A stretch of DNA of 64,000 nucleotides from Streptomyces sp. Je 1-79 (GCF_025195125.1 NZ_JAMGSL010000004.1:310001-374000); one strand, 5' to 3'. Numbered from the stretch's first letter, positions 43,301-53,907 are shown. Numbers and translations are program-made. Notes: generated by a model not told the origin, from the sequence alone.

Positions 43301-45058
43301 ATGCGGTTCCAGCTGCTCGGGCCGCTGAGCCTCGCGGACGGGCCCGAGACCGTCGTCCTCGCTCCGTCCCGGCCCACCAACCTGCTGGCCACGCTGCTGC
43401 TCCATGCGAACGGCGTGGTCTCGGCCGACTACCTCCAGCAGGCCATCTGGGGCGAGGACCAGCCGGCCACCGCCAAGGCGGCCCTTCAGACCTGCGTCAT
43501 GCGCCTGCGCCGGCTCTTCGTCAAACACGGGGTGACCGAGGCCCCCATCGAGGCGGTCCCCGGGGGCTACCGCATCAGCGCCGGTCCGCGCACCCTCGAC
43601 CTCATCGGCTTCCGCGACCAGGTCCGGCGGGCCACCGCCGACCACGACCCCCTCGCCGAACTGCACCTCCTCAAGGACGCGTTGTCGCTCTGGCAGGGCG
43701 CCCCCCTCACCAACGTGCGCTCCGACGTCCTCCACCGGGACGCGGTGCCCCGGCTGGTCGAGGAACGGCTGCGCACGGTGGAACGTGTCTGCGACCTGCT
43801 CCTCTCCCTCGACCGCTGCGGCGACGCGCTCGTGGACCTCTGGGACGTCACCCGCGCCCACCCGGGATACGAGCGGTTCCACGAGCAGCTGATCGAGGCG
43901 CTCTACCGGACGGGACGGCAGGCGGAGGCGCTGGCCGAGTACCGGCGGATCAAGGAGTACCTCCTCGACGAACTGGGCGTGGACCCGTCGCCGGCCCTGC
44001 GCCGGCTGGAACTGGCCATCCTGCGCGGCGAGGACCTGGGCCCCGCGCGCTCCGGCACGGCCGTGCCCGTACGGGCCGCGCTCCCCGCCCCGGCAGCCGC
44101 GACCGCGACGGGGCCGCCGCTCGTCGCGCCCGTGCCGGTCGTGCCCTCCTTCACCGGCCGCGCCGGCGAGGTCGCCGCCATGACCGCCCGGCTCGCCGCA
44201 CCACGCGAGGAGGCGGTGACCGTACTCGTCACCGGAGCCCCCGGCATCGGCAAGACCGCGCTCGCCGCCCACGTCGCCCACCTGGTCCGGGACGCCTTTC
44301 CCGGGGGCCGGCTCCTGGTGCGCATGACCGACCCGCACGGAGCGTCCCGCCCACCGGGCGAGGTTGCGGCCGAGGTGGCGGAGGTCCTGCGCGACCGGCG
44401 GCCGGAGGAACGCGCGCTGCTCGTCCTCGACGACGTGGCCGACGCCGAACAGGTCCGCCCGCTCCTCCCCGTCGGCCCCGGCGGGGCGGCCGTCGTCACC
44501 AGCCGCATGGGGCTCGCCGGACTGGTCGCCACCCACGGCGGCTGGGTGCACCGGCTGTCCGTGTTCGACCCCGAGGAGTCCCACGGGCTGCTCCACGCGG
44601 TCCTGGGCGCCGAGCGCGCCGAGGCCGAACCGGAGGCCGTACGCCGACTGGCCGAGCTGTGCGGGCACTTCCCCCTGGCGCTGCGGATCGCCGCGGCCCG
44701 CCTGCTCACCAGGCCCGAGCTGAAGCTCGGCGAGGGCGCGGAGTGGCTCGCGGGCGACCCCGTCGCCCGGCTGGCGCTGCCGGACTCCCCGGGCATGTCC
44801 GTGGACCGGGTGCTGGCCACCGCGCTCGACCGGCTCGACCCGCGCCTCGTCGAGGTCTTCGGGCGGCTGGGCTCGCTGCCCCGGGAGTTCCACGCCGAGG
44901 ACTGCGGAGGCGTCGAGGAGGCCGAGGGGACGTTGGAGCGGCTCGCGGACTCCGGCTTCCTGGAGGCGGGGCCGCCCGGCCCGTACCGGATGCACGACCT
45001 GCTGCGCAGATACGCGCGGCGCAACGCCGAACGTACGCGACCGACAGAGAAGGTATGA
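43301..45058 (+). CDS. SARP-type regulator with NB-ARC-like ATPase (AfsR/DnrI family)
   Basis: A 585-aa activator. Residues 1-90 form an OmpR-type winged helix, 95-240 the bacterial transcriptional activation domain (LHLLKDALSLWQG... ALYRTGRQAEALAEYRRIK), and about 285-585 a P-loop NTPase (VTGAPGIGKTALA near 313-325; LLVLDDVAD). The TPR region of AfsR is absent. Such proteins switch on antibiotic gene clusters by binding heptamer repeats. It is directly upstream of the biosynthetic genes and its stop overlaps the next start region, making it the likely cluster activator. Confidence 0.9.
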   Translation: MRFQLLGPLSLADGPETVVLAPSRPTNLLATLLLHANGVVSADYLQQAIWGEDQPATAKAALQTCVMRLRRLFVKHGVTEAPIEAVPGGYRISAGPRTLDLIGFRDQVRRATADHDPLAELHLLKDALSLWQGAPLTNVRSDVLHRDAVPRLVEERLRTVERVCDLLLSLDRCGDALVDLWDVTRAHPGYERFHEQLIEALYRTGRQAEALAEYRRIKEYLLDELGVDPSPALRRLELAILRGEDLGPARSGTAVPVRAALPAPAAATATGPPLVAPVPVVPSFTGRAGEVAAMTARLAAPREEAVTVLVTGAPGIGKTALAAHVAHLVRDAFPGGRLLVRMTDPHGASRPPGEVAAEVAEVLRDRRPEERALLVLDDVADAEQVRPLLPVGPGGAAVVTSRMGLAGLVATHGGWVHRLSVFDPEESHGLLHAVLGAERAEAEPEAVRRLAELCGHFPLALRIAAARLLTRPELKLGEGAEWLAGDPVARLALPDSPGMSVDRVLATALDRLDPRLVEVFGRLGSLPREFHAEDCGGVEEAEGTLERLADSGFLEAGPPGPYRMHDLLRRYARRNAERTRPTEKV

Positions 45059-45063
45059 CGCAC

Positions 45064-47388
45064 ATGGCTGAGGCTGACATGGCTGGCACGGCGTCCGCTC
45101 CGGGCGCCGCACCGGACCCCGAGGCGGCGTTCGACGCGCTCGCCGGAACCCGTCCCCGCATCCGCCGCGACGTGCTCTTCACCGAGACGCCCGGCGGGGT
45201 CCTCTTCCACAACGCCGACGGCGGCTTCCACCTCACCGGACGCACGGCGTACCGCTTCGCCTCGCTCGTGGTCCCGCATCTGACGGGGGGTCACACGCTC
45301 TCCGAGCTCTGTGCCGGCTTCGGCCCCGCCCAACGGGCCATGGCCGCCGCGCTGGTGGGCACCCTCTACGCACGCTCCTTCGCCCGCGACGTACCCGAGG
45401 CCGACGCGTTGCCCGCCGACCCGAAGGACGCGCACCACGACCCGGAACACGAAGCGGTCCAGCGGGAGTTCGCCGCGCAGATCGCCTACGTCGACCACTA
45501 CGCCGAAGGCGCGCCCGCCCGTTTCGACCGGTTCCGCCGCACCCGCGTCGCCGTCCTCGGCGCGGACGAGACCGCCCGCTGGTGCGCGCTGAGCCTGATA
45601 CGGAACGGCTGCGCCCACATCGGCGTCACCGCCGTCCTCCCGGAGGCGGGCGAGGAGGCGGCCGAGGTCGGGGCGCGAGGCTGCCCCGTGCGGATCGAGC
45701 CGATCGAGGCCGACGCCGGCTGGGCGGACCTCGCGGGCTACGACATCGTGGTCGTCACCGGGCCGGGGGCGGCGGTCCGTGTCCACCGGCTGCTGACCTC
45801 GGGAGTGCCCAAGGGCCGGACCCTGATCCCCGCCTGGACGTTCGGCGAACGGTCCGTCGTCGGTCCGCTCTCCACCGACTCAGCCACCGGCTGCTGGTCC
45901 TGCGCCGTGCTCCGGCTCGGCACGAACACCGACGCCGCGGCCGCCGCCGAGCTCTGGGCGGAGGTGGCGGGTGGCTCGGTCCCGTCCCCCGGCTCCTCCA
46001 CCGCCGGCCACGGCGCGCCGCTCACCGGACCGGTCGCGGCGATGACGGGCAACCTGCTCGGGTACGAGGTGTTCCGCCTCACGACCGGCGCGCTGCCCGC
46101 CGAGACCGCGGGCCAGGCGCTGCTCCAGGACCTGGCGTCGCTGGACGTCGTCGCCGAACCCGTCCACCCCCACCCGCGCTGCCGCCGCTGCGCCGCCCTC
46201 GTCGACCTCGCCGCCGAGGAGCGGAGGGCCGCGCCTGCCACCCTGGCGCTGCCCGAGACCCCGAGCGTGCGGACCGCGCGCGAGGCCGAGGACGCGGTCG
46301 ACCGGCTGAACACGCTGAGCGCCGCGCTCGTCCGGCCCCACACCGGGATCTTCAGCCGCTACGAGGACGAGGACCTCACCCAGACGCCGCTGAAGATCAG
46401 CCGTCTCGAACTCGCGCTCGGGCACGGGGAGCGCCGCCGTATCGCCGCCTTCGACGTGCACCACCTGGCGGGCGCTCGGACCCGGGCCCTGTACGCGGCG
46501 GCGGAGGCCTACGTGGAGCACGTCACCCTCCCCGCCCCCGCCGGGTCGGACGGCGGCGCACCGAGCGTCCACGTCCTGCCCGACGCCCTGACCACCGGCG
46601 GCGGCACGGGCACCGGCTCCGACGCCGTCACGGCGTGGACGACCGCGACCTCGCTGCTCACCAAGGAGTCCGTGGCCGTCCCCGAGGCCGCCGTGCGCAC
46701 CCTCGGGCCCGCCAACCGCGACCGGTCGGTCCTGGCGACCGGCGCGGGGGCGGGCGCGGGCGCCACGGCACAGGAGGCCGCGGGCCGGGGGCTGCTGTCG
46801 GCGCTGGCACACGAGGCCCTGCTGCGCGCCCTGCGCGGGGAGACCCGGGTGGCGCCGGTGGCGGTCCCGGTCGTGGACGGGGCCTCCGTCGACGCGGACG
46901 GCGACCCGGAACTGGTGTTCCTGATCCGGTCCGCCGCCAACCTCGGCGTCGCCGTGGAGCTGCTCGACCTCGGCGAGGAGGAGCGCTCGTCGGCGTACGC
47001 CGTCCTGGCCCGCGAGACGACGGACCACGGCGGCGGCCGCTGGTCGGTGGGCGCGGGGCTCTCCCGCCGGGACGCGGCCTGCGACGCGCTGCGCGACCTC
47101 CTCGGCCAGGTGCAGCTCGCGGCGGAGGAACCGTCCGAGGAGGTCGACCTCGGCCTGCCGCTCGTCACCGACCTCGCCGCCGGGACGATCGCCGTCGGCG
47201 ACGGAACGGAGCGGCCCGTGACGGGCGAGACCGCCACCTTCGACGCCGTACTGGAGCGGCTGCGGGCGACCGGCCGGGACGTGCTGTACGTCGCGACCAC
47301 CCCCGCCGACCTCGCCGCCTGCGGCGTGAGCACGGCCCGCGTCCTGCTCACCCTGCCCAACGGGGACGCCTCCGATGCCCACCGCTGA
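45064..47388 (+). CDS. TOMM leader-binding/ThiF-like cyclodehydratase partner (F or C protein)
   Basis: A 774-aa protein. Residues about 30-115 resemble a PqqD/RRE-type leader-binding fold (DVLFTETPGGVLFHN). About 150-310 is an E1/ThiF-like Rossmann region (RVAVLGADETARW) with Cys pairs CWSC and CRRC that probably bind zinc. The rest is a large C-terminal domain without clear motif, as in thiazole-peptide maturation proteins. It would present the precursor to YcaO. ATG 45064 has AGAAGG ten bases upstream; ATG 45055 overlapping the SARP stop is an alternative. It overlaps YcaO by 14 bases. Confidence 0.85.
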   Translation: MAEADMAGTASAPGAAPDPEAAFDALAGTRPRIRRDVLFTETPGGVLFHNADGGFHLTGRTAYRFASLVVPHLTGGHTLSELCAGFGPAQRAMAAALVGTLYARSFARDVPEADALPADPKDAHHDPEHEAVQREFAAQIAYVDHYAEGAPARFDRFRRTRVAVLGADETARWCALSLIRNGCAHIGVTAVLPEAGEEAAEVGARGCPVRIEPIEADAGWADLAGYDIVVVTGPGAAVRVHRLLTSGVPKGRTLIPAWTFGERSVVGPLSTDSATGCWSCAVLRLGTNTDAAAAAELWAEVAGGSVPSPGSSTAGHGAPLTGPVAAMTGNLLGYEVFRLTTGALPAETAGQALLQDLASLDVVAEPVHPHPRCRRCAALVDLAAEERRAAPATLALPETPSVRTAREAEDAVDRLNTLSAALVRPHTGIFSRYEDEDLTQTPLKISRLELALGHGERRRIAAFDVHHLAGARTRALYAAAEAYVEHVTLPAPAGSDGGAPSVHVLPDALTTGGGTGTGSDAVTAWTTATSLLTKESVAVPEAAVRTLGPANRDRSVLATGAGAGAGATAQEAAGRGLLSALAHEALLRALRGETRVAPVAVPVVDGASVDADGDPELVFLIRSAANLGVAVELLDLGEEERSSAYAVLARETTDHGGGRWSVGAGLSRRDAACDALRDLLGQVQLAAEEPSEEVDLGLPLVTDLAAGTIAVGDGTERPVTGETATFDAVLERLRATGRDVLYVATTPADLAACGVSTARVLLTLPNGDASDAHR

Positions 47389-49402
47389 CACGACCGCACC
47401 CCCGACCCCCGCGGCCTCCGGCGCCGGACCCGAGGAGGTGTGGGCGCCGTCCGCCCGTGCGCTGTCGCGGCTCGTCCGTCGCACGCTCCGCGCCCACGGC
47501 GCCCCGGACGCGGCCGTGGACGTCGCGCCGATCGGCGTACGGGACGCGTTCCGGACCGAACGGCGTGCGGAGGCTACGCCGGGGGGCGGGGCGGCCGACG
47601 GCGCGAGAGCGGAAGGCGCCCCGGGCGACCGCGTGCCCGTGCGCTTCTACGGACGGCAGGCCGTCGTCGGGCCCTTCCCCGGCGGCGCGAGCGGGCAGCC
47701 GGTCTGCGTCACCTGCCTGGAGCGCCGCTGGCAGGCCGTCCGCTCCGTCGCGCTGCGCGAGGCGCTGGAGCTCGGCTCCGGCACCCGCGCGGCCGGCGGA
47801 TCCCCGTACACCACCCCCTTCGCCGCCGACGCGCTCGCCGGGCTGATCGCCACCCGGCTCGCGGGCGGCGGCCCCGCCGAACGGGTCTTCCCCACCGTCC
47901 ACCTGGTCGACCTGACGACCCTGCGGATCCGCCACTACCCCCTCGTGCCGGACCCCGAGTGCCCCGACTGCGGCACCGCCGAGGAGGACACCGCGCGCGC
48001 CGCCGTCCTCGATCTGCGCCCCGCCCCCAAGCACCGCCCCGGCGGTTTCCGGGTCCGGGACATCGGCGACTACGAGCTGCCCGTCGAGCCGTACGCCAAC
48101 CCCGTCTGCGGGTCGCTCGGCCCCTCCGTGGTCCAGGACGTCGCCTCGCTCTCCACCTCCGCCACCATCGGCTGCTTCTCCATGCGCTCCGGGGAGTACC
48201 TCCGGGAGACCTTCTGGGGCGGTCACGCCGACACCTTCGCCGGGAGCGTCCGCATCGGCGTCCTGGAGGGCCTCGAGCGGTACGCCGGCATGCGCGCCCG
48301 GTCCAAGCACGCCGGGGTGCGCGACTCCCTCGACGGGCTCACGGCGCAGGGCCTGCCGGCCCTCGACCCGCGCCGCTGCGGCCTGTACTCGGAGGCGTTC
48401 CACCGGGCCAACCCGCGTGTGCGGCCCTTCACCCCCGACCGCGAACTTCCCTGGGTGTGGGGCTACTCGCTCCGTGACCGCGAACCCGTTCTCGTCCCCG
48501 AGGTCCTGACGTACTATCACTCGCCCGGTCTGGAGAACCGCTTCGTGCAGGAGTCCTCCAACGGCTGTGCCTCCGGCGGGAGTCTGGAGGAGGCCGCCTA
48601 CTTCGGCCTGATGGAGGTCGTCGAACGGGACGCCTTCCTCCTCGCCTGGTACGGACGGGTCGCGCTCCCCGAGATCGATCCGCGCACCAGCACCCGTCGC
48701 GCGACCCGGCACATGGTCGACCGGCTGGCGATGTACGGCTACGAGGCCCGGTTCTTCGACACCCGGATCACCTTCCCGGTCCCGGTCGTCACCGGCGTCG
48801 CCGTCCGTCCCGACGGCGGCCTCGGCCGGATGTGCTTCGGCGCCGGCGCCGGCCTCGACCCGGAGGCCGCGCTCGCGGGAGCCCTCTGCGAGATCGCCAC
48901 CGACTCCGTCAACCTCCAGAGCCGCACCGAACGTGACGAGGAACGGCTGCGGGCGATGGCCGGCGACTTCGACAAGGTGGCGGCCCTGCACGACCACCCG
49001 CTGGCGTACGGCATACCCGAGATGGGCGACCACGCCCACTTCCTGCTCGGGGAGCCCGGCGCGCCCCGCCCGCCGAAACGGTCCTTCGCCGAGGTGTACG
49101 GGGACGGCCGTGTGCTGCCCGTCTCCGACGACCTGCGCGACGACCTGGAGGCGTGCGTGGACGCGGTCGCGCGTGCCGGGTTCGACACGATCGTCGTCGA
49201 CCAGACCATGCCCGAGCAGCGGCGCCTCGGCCTCACCACCGTCAGCGTCCTCGTCCCGGGCCTGCTGCCCATCGACTTCGGCCACACGCGCCAGCGCGCG
49301 CTCGGGATGCCCCGGATGCGCACCGCCCTCCGGGAGGCGGGCCTGCGCGCCCACGACCTGGATCCCACCGAGTTCAACCCCGCTCCCCACCCCTTCCCAT
49401 GA
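47375..49402 (+). CDS. YcaO-family azoline-forming cyclodehydratase, first copy
   Basis: A 675-aa TOMM YcaO. An N-terminal Cys-rich part (CVTC, later CPDC) is followed by the ATP-binding core: GLERYAG (about 298), NGCASGGSLEEA (about 397) and EVVERDAFLLAWYG (about 415). It ends in PAPHPFP, the Pro-rich C-terminus needed by azoline-forming YcaO enzymes. It would use ATP to cyclise Cys/Ser/Thr of the precursor to thiazolines or oxazolines. The operon holds a second YcaO of equal size at 58076. Confidence 0.93.
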   Translation: MPTADTTAPPTPAASGAGPEEVWAPSARALSRLVRRTLRAHGAPDAAVDVAPIGVRDAFRTERRAEATPGGGAADGARAEGAPGDRVPVRFYGRQAVVGPFPGGASGQPVCVTCLERRWQAVRSVALREALELGSGTRAAGGSPYTTPFAADALAGLIATRLAGGGPAERVFPTVHLVDLTTLRIRHYPLVPDPECPDCGTAEEDTARAAVLDLRPAPKHRPGGFRVRDIGDYELPVEPYANPVCGSLGPSVVQDVASLSTSATIGCFSMRSGEYLRETFWGGHADTFAGSVRIGVLEGLERYAGMRARSKHAGVRDSLDGLTAQGLPALDPRRCGLYSEAFHRANPRVRPFTPDRELPWVWGYSLRDREPVLVPEVLTYYHSPGLENRFVQESSNGCASGGSLEEAAYFGLMEVVERDAFLLAWYGRVALPEIDPRTSTRRATRHMVDRLAMYGYEARFFDTRITFPVPVVTGVAVRPDGGLGRMCFGAGAGLDPEAALAGALCEIATDSVNLQSRTERDEERLRAMAGDFDKVAALHDHPLAYGIPEMGDHAHFLLGEPGAPRPPKRSFAEVYGDGRVLPVSDDLRDDLEACVDAVARAGFDTIVVDQTMPEQRRLGLTTVSVLVPGLLPIDFGHTRQRALGMPRMRTALREAGLRAHDLDPTEFNPAPHPFP

Positions 49403-49467
49403 GCGGGCGCCGGTCATCGCCGCTTCCCCGACCGTCCGCGTCCGAGACTGCGACCAAGGAGTTCCCC

Positions 49468-51111
49468 ATGGGGTACGCCCACGACTACGCCGCCGCCATC
49501 ATGCGGCGCGGCCGGGTCCCGATGCCCCCGGCCGACCACGTCCCGAACTGGGCCGACGCCCCGCGCAAGACCAAGTACTACCCCGGCGTGGACAGCCTCC
49601 CGCTGCCCGACTGCGCCTACCCGGCCGACGCGAGCCTCGACCGCGGGCTCGCCGGACACCCGGGCGGGGGAGCCGGGTTCGACCTCGCCCTGCTCTCCGG
49701 GATGCTGCGCGACTCCTACGGGCTCACCGGCCGCCGGCTCGGCGTCCAGGCCAACACCGACCTGAGCGCCCTGCCCTCGTACCCGCTCGCCAACTGGTCC
49801 CGCGGCACCGCATCGGGAGGCGGTCTCTACCCGGTGAGCGTCTACTGGGTGTCCGGCGCGAGCGGCCCCGTCCCGCCCGGCGTGCACTACTACGCGACCC
49901 GCCACCACGCCATGCAGCGCCTGCTCACCGGTGAGGTGACCGGCGAGGTGCGCGAGGCGCTGGGGGAGGGGGCGCCGGGTCCCGCCCCGACCGACCAGTA
50001 CCTGGTCCTGGGCGTCAAGTACTGGCAGAACGCCTTCAAGTACAACAGCTTCTCCTTCCATGCCGTGAGCATGGACATCGGGACCGTGCTCCAGACCTGG
50101 CGGATGTGGGCACGGGCCCGGGGCCTGGAGATCGAGCCGGCCCTCTGGTTCGACGAGGAACGGCTCGCCCGGCTCCTCGGGGTGCGGTCCGACGAGGAGG
50201 GCGTCTTCGCGGTGGTCCCGCTGCGCTGGGCGGGCGCCTCCAAGGCCGGCGCGCCCGCCGCCCGCGCCTCGGTGCGCCGTACGGACGTCGAGCGGTCCCG
50301 TACGGTCCTCACGTTCGAGGCGGTGACCGGGATGCAGGCCGCCACCTCCCGGGGCGCCGCCGACAGGCCCACCGCCGGTGCGCTCGCCCCGGCCGCCGTG
50401 GCACCTCCGCACACGGACCGGCCCGAGGTCCCGCTGCCCGTCCCCCGTTCCCTGGAGGCGGACGTCCGCACCGCGCTGCGCCGCCGACGCAGCAGCTTCG
50501 GCCGGTTCGACGCCCAACGCCCGATCGGCGCCGACCAGTTGGCCGCCTGCCTCGCCGCCGCCACGGCCGCGTCCAGGCTGGGCGGCGACACAGGGGGCGC
50601 AGGGGGCTCGGGCGGCACCGGGGGCGGCACCGGGGCCATGGGCGACGCGGGTGGCGCCGGCGACGCATGGCCCGCGCGGCTGTACGTCTTCGTCAACCAC
50701 GTCGAGGGTCTCGCCACGGGCAGCTACGCCTACGACCCCGACGCGGGCGCCCTGCGGCTCATCAAGGAGGGGCGCCCCGGCGCCTTCCTGCAGAAGAACT
50801 ACTTCCTGGCGAACTACAACCTGGAGCAGGCCGGGGCCGTCCTGGTGCCCGCCATGCGGACCTCGGCGGTCCTGGACGCCGTGGGCGACCGGGGCTACCG
50901 GCTGGTCGGTGCGACGATCGGCGCCGTGTCCCAGGCCGTGTACACCGCCTCCGCCGCGATGGAGCTGGGGTGCGGTGTGGCGCTGGGCTTCGACAACATC
51001 TCGTACATCGAGGAACTCGGCCTCGACGGGACCGGTGAGGCCCCGCTGCTGATCATGCTCGTCGGCCACGAACGGCCCGGTCCGGCCGACTTCCGCCACG
51101 AGATCGCCTGA
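49468..51111 (+). CDS. SagB/ThcOx-type flavin dehydrogenase
   Basis: A 547-aa protein with two nitroreductase-like halves (about 60-250 and 295-547), as in ThcOx-type oxidases, linked by a Gly-rich insert near 374-398. Motifs include TASGGGLYPVSVYWV, KYWQNAFKYNSFSFHAVSMDIG and GVALGFDN. It would oxidise azolines to thiazoles/oxazoles with FMN. ATG 49468 (AAGGAG seven bases upstream) is used rather than ATG 49399, which overlaps the YcaO stop. Confidence 0.9.
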   Translation: MGYAHDYAAAIMRRGRVPMPPADHVPNWADAPRKTKYYPGVDSLPLPDCAYPADASLDRGLAGHPGGGAGFDLALLSGMLRDSYGLTGRRLGVQANTDLSALPSYPLANWSRGTASGGGLYPVSVYWVSGASGPVPPGVHYYATRHHAMQRLLTGEVTGEVREALGEGAPGPAPTDQYLVLGVKYWQNAFKYNSFSFHAVSMDIGTVLQTWRMWARARGLEIEPALWFDEERLARLLGVRSDEEGVFAVVPLRWAGASKAGAPAARASVRRTDVERSRTVLTFEAVTGMQAATSRGAADRPTAGALAPAAVAPPHTDRPEVPLPVPRSLEADVRTALRRRRSSFGRFDAQRPIGADQLAACLAAATAASRLGGDTGGAGGSGGTGGGTGAMGDAGGAGDAWPARLYVFVNHVEGLATGSYAYDPDAGALRLIKEGRPGAFLQKNYFLANYNLEQAGAVLVPAMRTSAVLDAVGDRGYRLVGATIGAVSQAVYTASAAMELGCGVALGFDNISYIEELGLDGTGEAPLLIMLVGHERPGPADFRHEIA

Positions 51112-51144
51112 GCCGCGCTCATGGGCGACGACAGAGGGAGAACC

Positions 51145-53907
51145 ATGACGCCGTTCGTGCTCCGGGTGGCCGGGCTGCCCGTGGAGACCGTACGGGAGCT
51201 CCGCTGTCCCGACAGCCGCCGCTGGGCCGACGAGGTCGCCGAAGCGGCCGACGCGCTCGGGCGTGCGGGCGAGGCCGTCGGTGACCTCCTGCACGACCTG
51301 ATCGGCCGCACCGGAGAGGGTGACGAGGGCGTCCGGCGCCGACTGCTCGCCCTGCGCCGCGCCGTGTTCAACGGCCGGCCACCCCAGGACCCGGACGGGG
51401 CACGGGAGTTGGTCGCCGGTCTGGACGCGGAGGCCGGCCGGGCCCTCGCCGCCTGGCTGGCCGATCACCGCGCGCTCACCGAGCGGCGCGCGGTGGGCGC
51501 GGCCCTGCTCGCAGAGGAGACCGGACGCGCCCGTACCGCCCTCGGCCGACGCGCCGGAGAGGAGCGGCTGCGCAGGGCTCTGCTGCTCGCCTCGCCAGCT
51601 CTGCACGCCCAACTCGACACATACGTACGAGCGGTGGAGGCCGCGCCGACGGTCGCCGAAGCCGCCGCTGCCGTCTCGGGCAAGAAGCAGCGCAAGATCG
51701 AGCGCTCGCTGCTGTCGTATCTGTACCGGACCGTGTGCAAGACCAGCCCGTTCTCCACGTTCACCGGTGTCGCTCTGGGTGAGTTCGCCGAGGGCGCGGA
51801 ATCCGGCGGCCTCGCCGTCCGGGTCGACGACGAGTGGACCGGCCACGCGCGGCTGAACGTCGTCGCCCTCGGCCGGATCGCCGAGACCATCGCCGCCGAC
51901 CCCGTCCGCCGCGCCGACCTGCCCGTCTCGCTCGCCAGCGGCTGGGGCAGGGACGACGACCGGGTCCGGTACGTCCGCCGCTGGGTCACCGCGGGCGACG
52001 ACGACACGGCCGTCACCTTCGACGCCGTACGGGACCGGCTCTTCTTCCTGCGGCGCAGCGGCACACTGGAACGGCTGCTCGGCCTCTTCGAGGAGCGGGG
52101 CACGCTGCGCCACGGCGAGGTCGCCGACTGGCTGGCCGCCGAGCACGGCACGGACTCCGACGACGTCGAGCGGTACCTCGGCGCGCTCCTGGACGTCGGC
52201 ATGCTCCAGGTGCCGGGACTGCGCACGGAGGTCCACGACACCGATCCGCTGCGGGCCTTCCAGGCGTCCCTGAGGGCCGTCGAGCGGCCCTGGGCCGACG
52301 AACTGGTCGCCGCGCTGGACGGACCGGTCTCCCTCGTGGACCGGTTCGCCCACGCCGCCCCGGCCGACCGGCCGGCCCTGCTCGCCGCGCTGCGCGACGG
52401 GCTGCGGGAGATCCAGCTGTCGCTCGGGGCCGACGAGGGGCGTGTCCCGCAGACCGTGCTGTACGAGGACGCGGCGGCGGGCACGGCGACCGGTCTCGAC
52501 GCCGACGCGTGGGCGCGGCTGGCCGCCGGTCCGCTGGCGAGGGTGGAACGCGTGCTGCCCGCCTTCGACCTGACGCTCCCTCAGCGGCTGATCCTGAAGG
52601 GCTTCTTCCTCGCGCGCCACGGTCGGGGCGGGCGCTGCGACGACCTGCTCAAGCTGGTCCACGACTTCCACGAGGACTTCTTCGAGCAGTACATGTCGTT
52701 CACGGCGAAGCGCACCACCTTCGACACGGACGGCCGCTACGTGCCCGAGGAGAACTGGCTCGGGCAACCGGAGCTGAAGGCCCTCGACACGGCCCGGATG
52801 TCCTTCGTGGAGCGGATGCGCTCCCTGTGGCGGGAGTCGACGTCCGGCGGGACGGACGAGATCGTCCTGGACGACGCCTTCATGGCCGAGGTCGCGAACG
52901 AACTGGACGGCCTCGCACCGCACTTCGCGCCGATGAGCCACCACATCCAGCTCGCCGACCGGACCGGCGGACCGCCGCTCCTCGTCCTCAACCGCTCCTA
53001 CGGCGGGCTGTCCTTCCCGTTCAGCCGCTTCACGCACTGCTTCGAGGGGCTCGCCGAGCGCCTGCTCGAAGGATCCGACTCCGTGGTTCCGCCGGGCGCG
53101 GTCCTCGCCGAGGTGACCGGCGGCCCGGTGACCAGCAACCTCAACCTGCACGGCCGGCTCACTCCGTACGAGATCGTCTGCCCCGGCGAGACGGGCACCC
53201 TGGAACCGGAGTACCGCATCGGTCTGGACGACCTGTCCGTCGTGCACGACGAGCGTACGGACCGGCTGGTGCTGCGCTCGGCCCGGCTCGGCCGCGACGT
53301 GGTGCCCGTCTACCTCGGCTACCTCGTACCGCTCGCCCTGCCCGAGCTGGCCCGCACGCTGCTGCTGCTCTCGCCGACCTCGATGGCGCCGCTGAACGTC
53401 TGGGGCGGGGTGCCGGAGGGCGAGCCGGTGGCCGGCGTGACCTCACGGCCCCGGGTCCGCCACGGCGCTCTGGTGCTCGCCCGCCGCAGCTGGAGTGCCC
53501 CTGCCTCCGTGCTCCCGCTGCGCGCGGCGGGCGGTGGGGACGGCCGCGACGGCTCCGCCGCGGACGCGGAGTGGTTCCTCGGCTGGCACCGCTTCCGGCG
53601 CGCGCACGGACTGCCCGACCGGGTCTTCGCCACCGTCTCGGACAGCGGCGCTCGCGGGGCGACCGGCGCCAAGCCGCAGTACCTGGACTTCGACAGCGCC
53701 CTGTCGCTGGCCGCGTTCGAGGCGCTGCTGAAGAGCGCGGAGGCCCGCGTGGTGTTCCGTGAGGCGCTGCCGGACGAGGACGCGCTGCACGTCACCACCG
53801 GGCGCGGGCGCCATGTGGCCGAACTGGCCGTGGAGACCCTCGCGCCCGCCGCCGCGACCCCGCGGAGCGCCCAGAGCCCGCAGACCCGGAAGGGGAACCC
53901 CCGATGA
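51145..53907 (+). CDS. LanB-type dehydratase, glutamylation protein
   Basis: A 920-aa protein matching the N-terminal part of class I lanthipeptide dehydratases; RTVCKTSPFSTFTGVALG (about 194-211) is the diagnostic motif. It should use glutamyl-tRNA(Glu) to glutamylate Ser/Thr in the precursor. As in thiopeptide and goadsporin clusters, the elimination domain is on a separate gene (53904), with ATGA overlap. ATG 51145 with AGAGGGAGA upstream is preferred over ATG 51121. Confidence 0.92.
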   Translation: MTPFVLRVAGLPVETVRELRCPDSRRWADEVAEAADALGRAGEAVGDLLHDLIGRTGEGDEGVRRRLLALRRAVFNGRPPQDPDGARELVAGLDAEAGRALAAWLADHRALTERRAVGAALLAEETGRARTALGRRAGEERLRRALLLASPALHAQLDTYVRAVEAAPTVAEAAAAVSGKKQRKIERSLLSYLYRTVCKTSPFSTFTGVALGEFAEGAESGGLAVRVDDEWTGHARLNVVALGRIAETIAADPVRRADLPVSLASGWGRDDDRVRYVRRWVTAGDDDTAVTFDAVRDRLFFLRRSGTLERLLGLFEERGTLRHGEVADWLAAEHGTDSDDVERYLGALLDVGMLQVPGLRTEVHDTDPLRAFQASLRAVERPWADELVAALDGPVSLVDRFAHAAPADRPALLAALRDGLREIQLSLGADEGRVPQTVLYEDAAAGTATGLDADAWARLAAGPLARVERVLPAFDLTLPQRLILKGFFLARHGRGGRCDDLLKLVHDFHEDFFEQYMSFTAKRTTFDTDGRYVPEENWLGQPELKALDTARMSFVERMRSLWRESTSGGTDEIVLDDAFMAEVANELDGLAPHFAPMSHHIQLADRTGGPPLLVLNRSYGGLSFPFSRFTHCFEGLAERLLEGSDSVVPPGAVLAEVTGGPVTSNLNLHGRLTPYEIVCPGETGTLEPEYRIGLDDLSVVHDERTDRLVLRSARLGRDVVPVYLGYLVPLALPELARTLLLLSPTSMAPLNVWGGVPEGEPVAGVTSRPRVRHGALVLARRSWSAPASVLPLRAAGGGDGRDGSAADAEWFLGWHRFRRAHGLPDRVFATVSDSGARGATGAKPQYLDFDSALSLAAFEALLKSAEARVVFREALPDEDALHVTTGRGRHVAELAVETLAPAAATPRSAQSPQTRKGNPR

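Noticed and set aside
42988..45063. N-terminal extension of the ThiF-like protein frame
   Set aside because: This part of the frame overlaps the SARP gene and is Arg/Pro-rich noise; the true start is at 45064 or 45055.
49414..53247. 1277-aa open frame on -
   Set aside because: It runs opposite YcaO/SagB/LanB genes that have clear motifs; the long frame reflects lack of stops in high-GC antisense.
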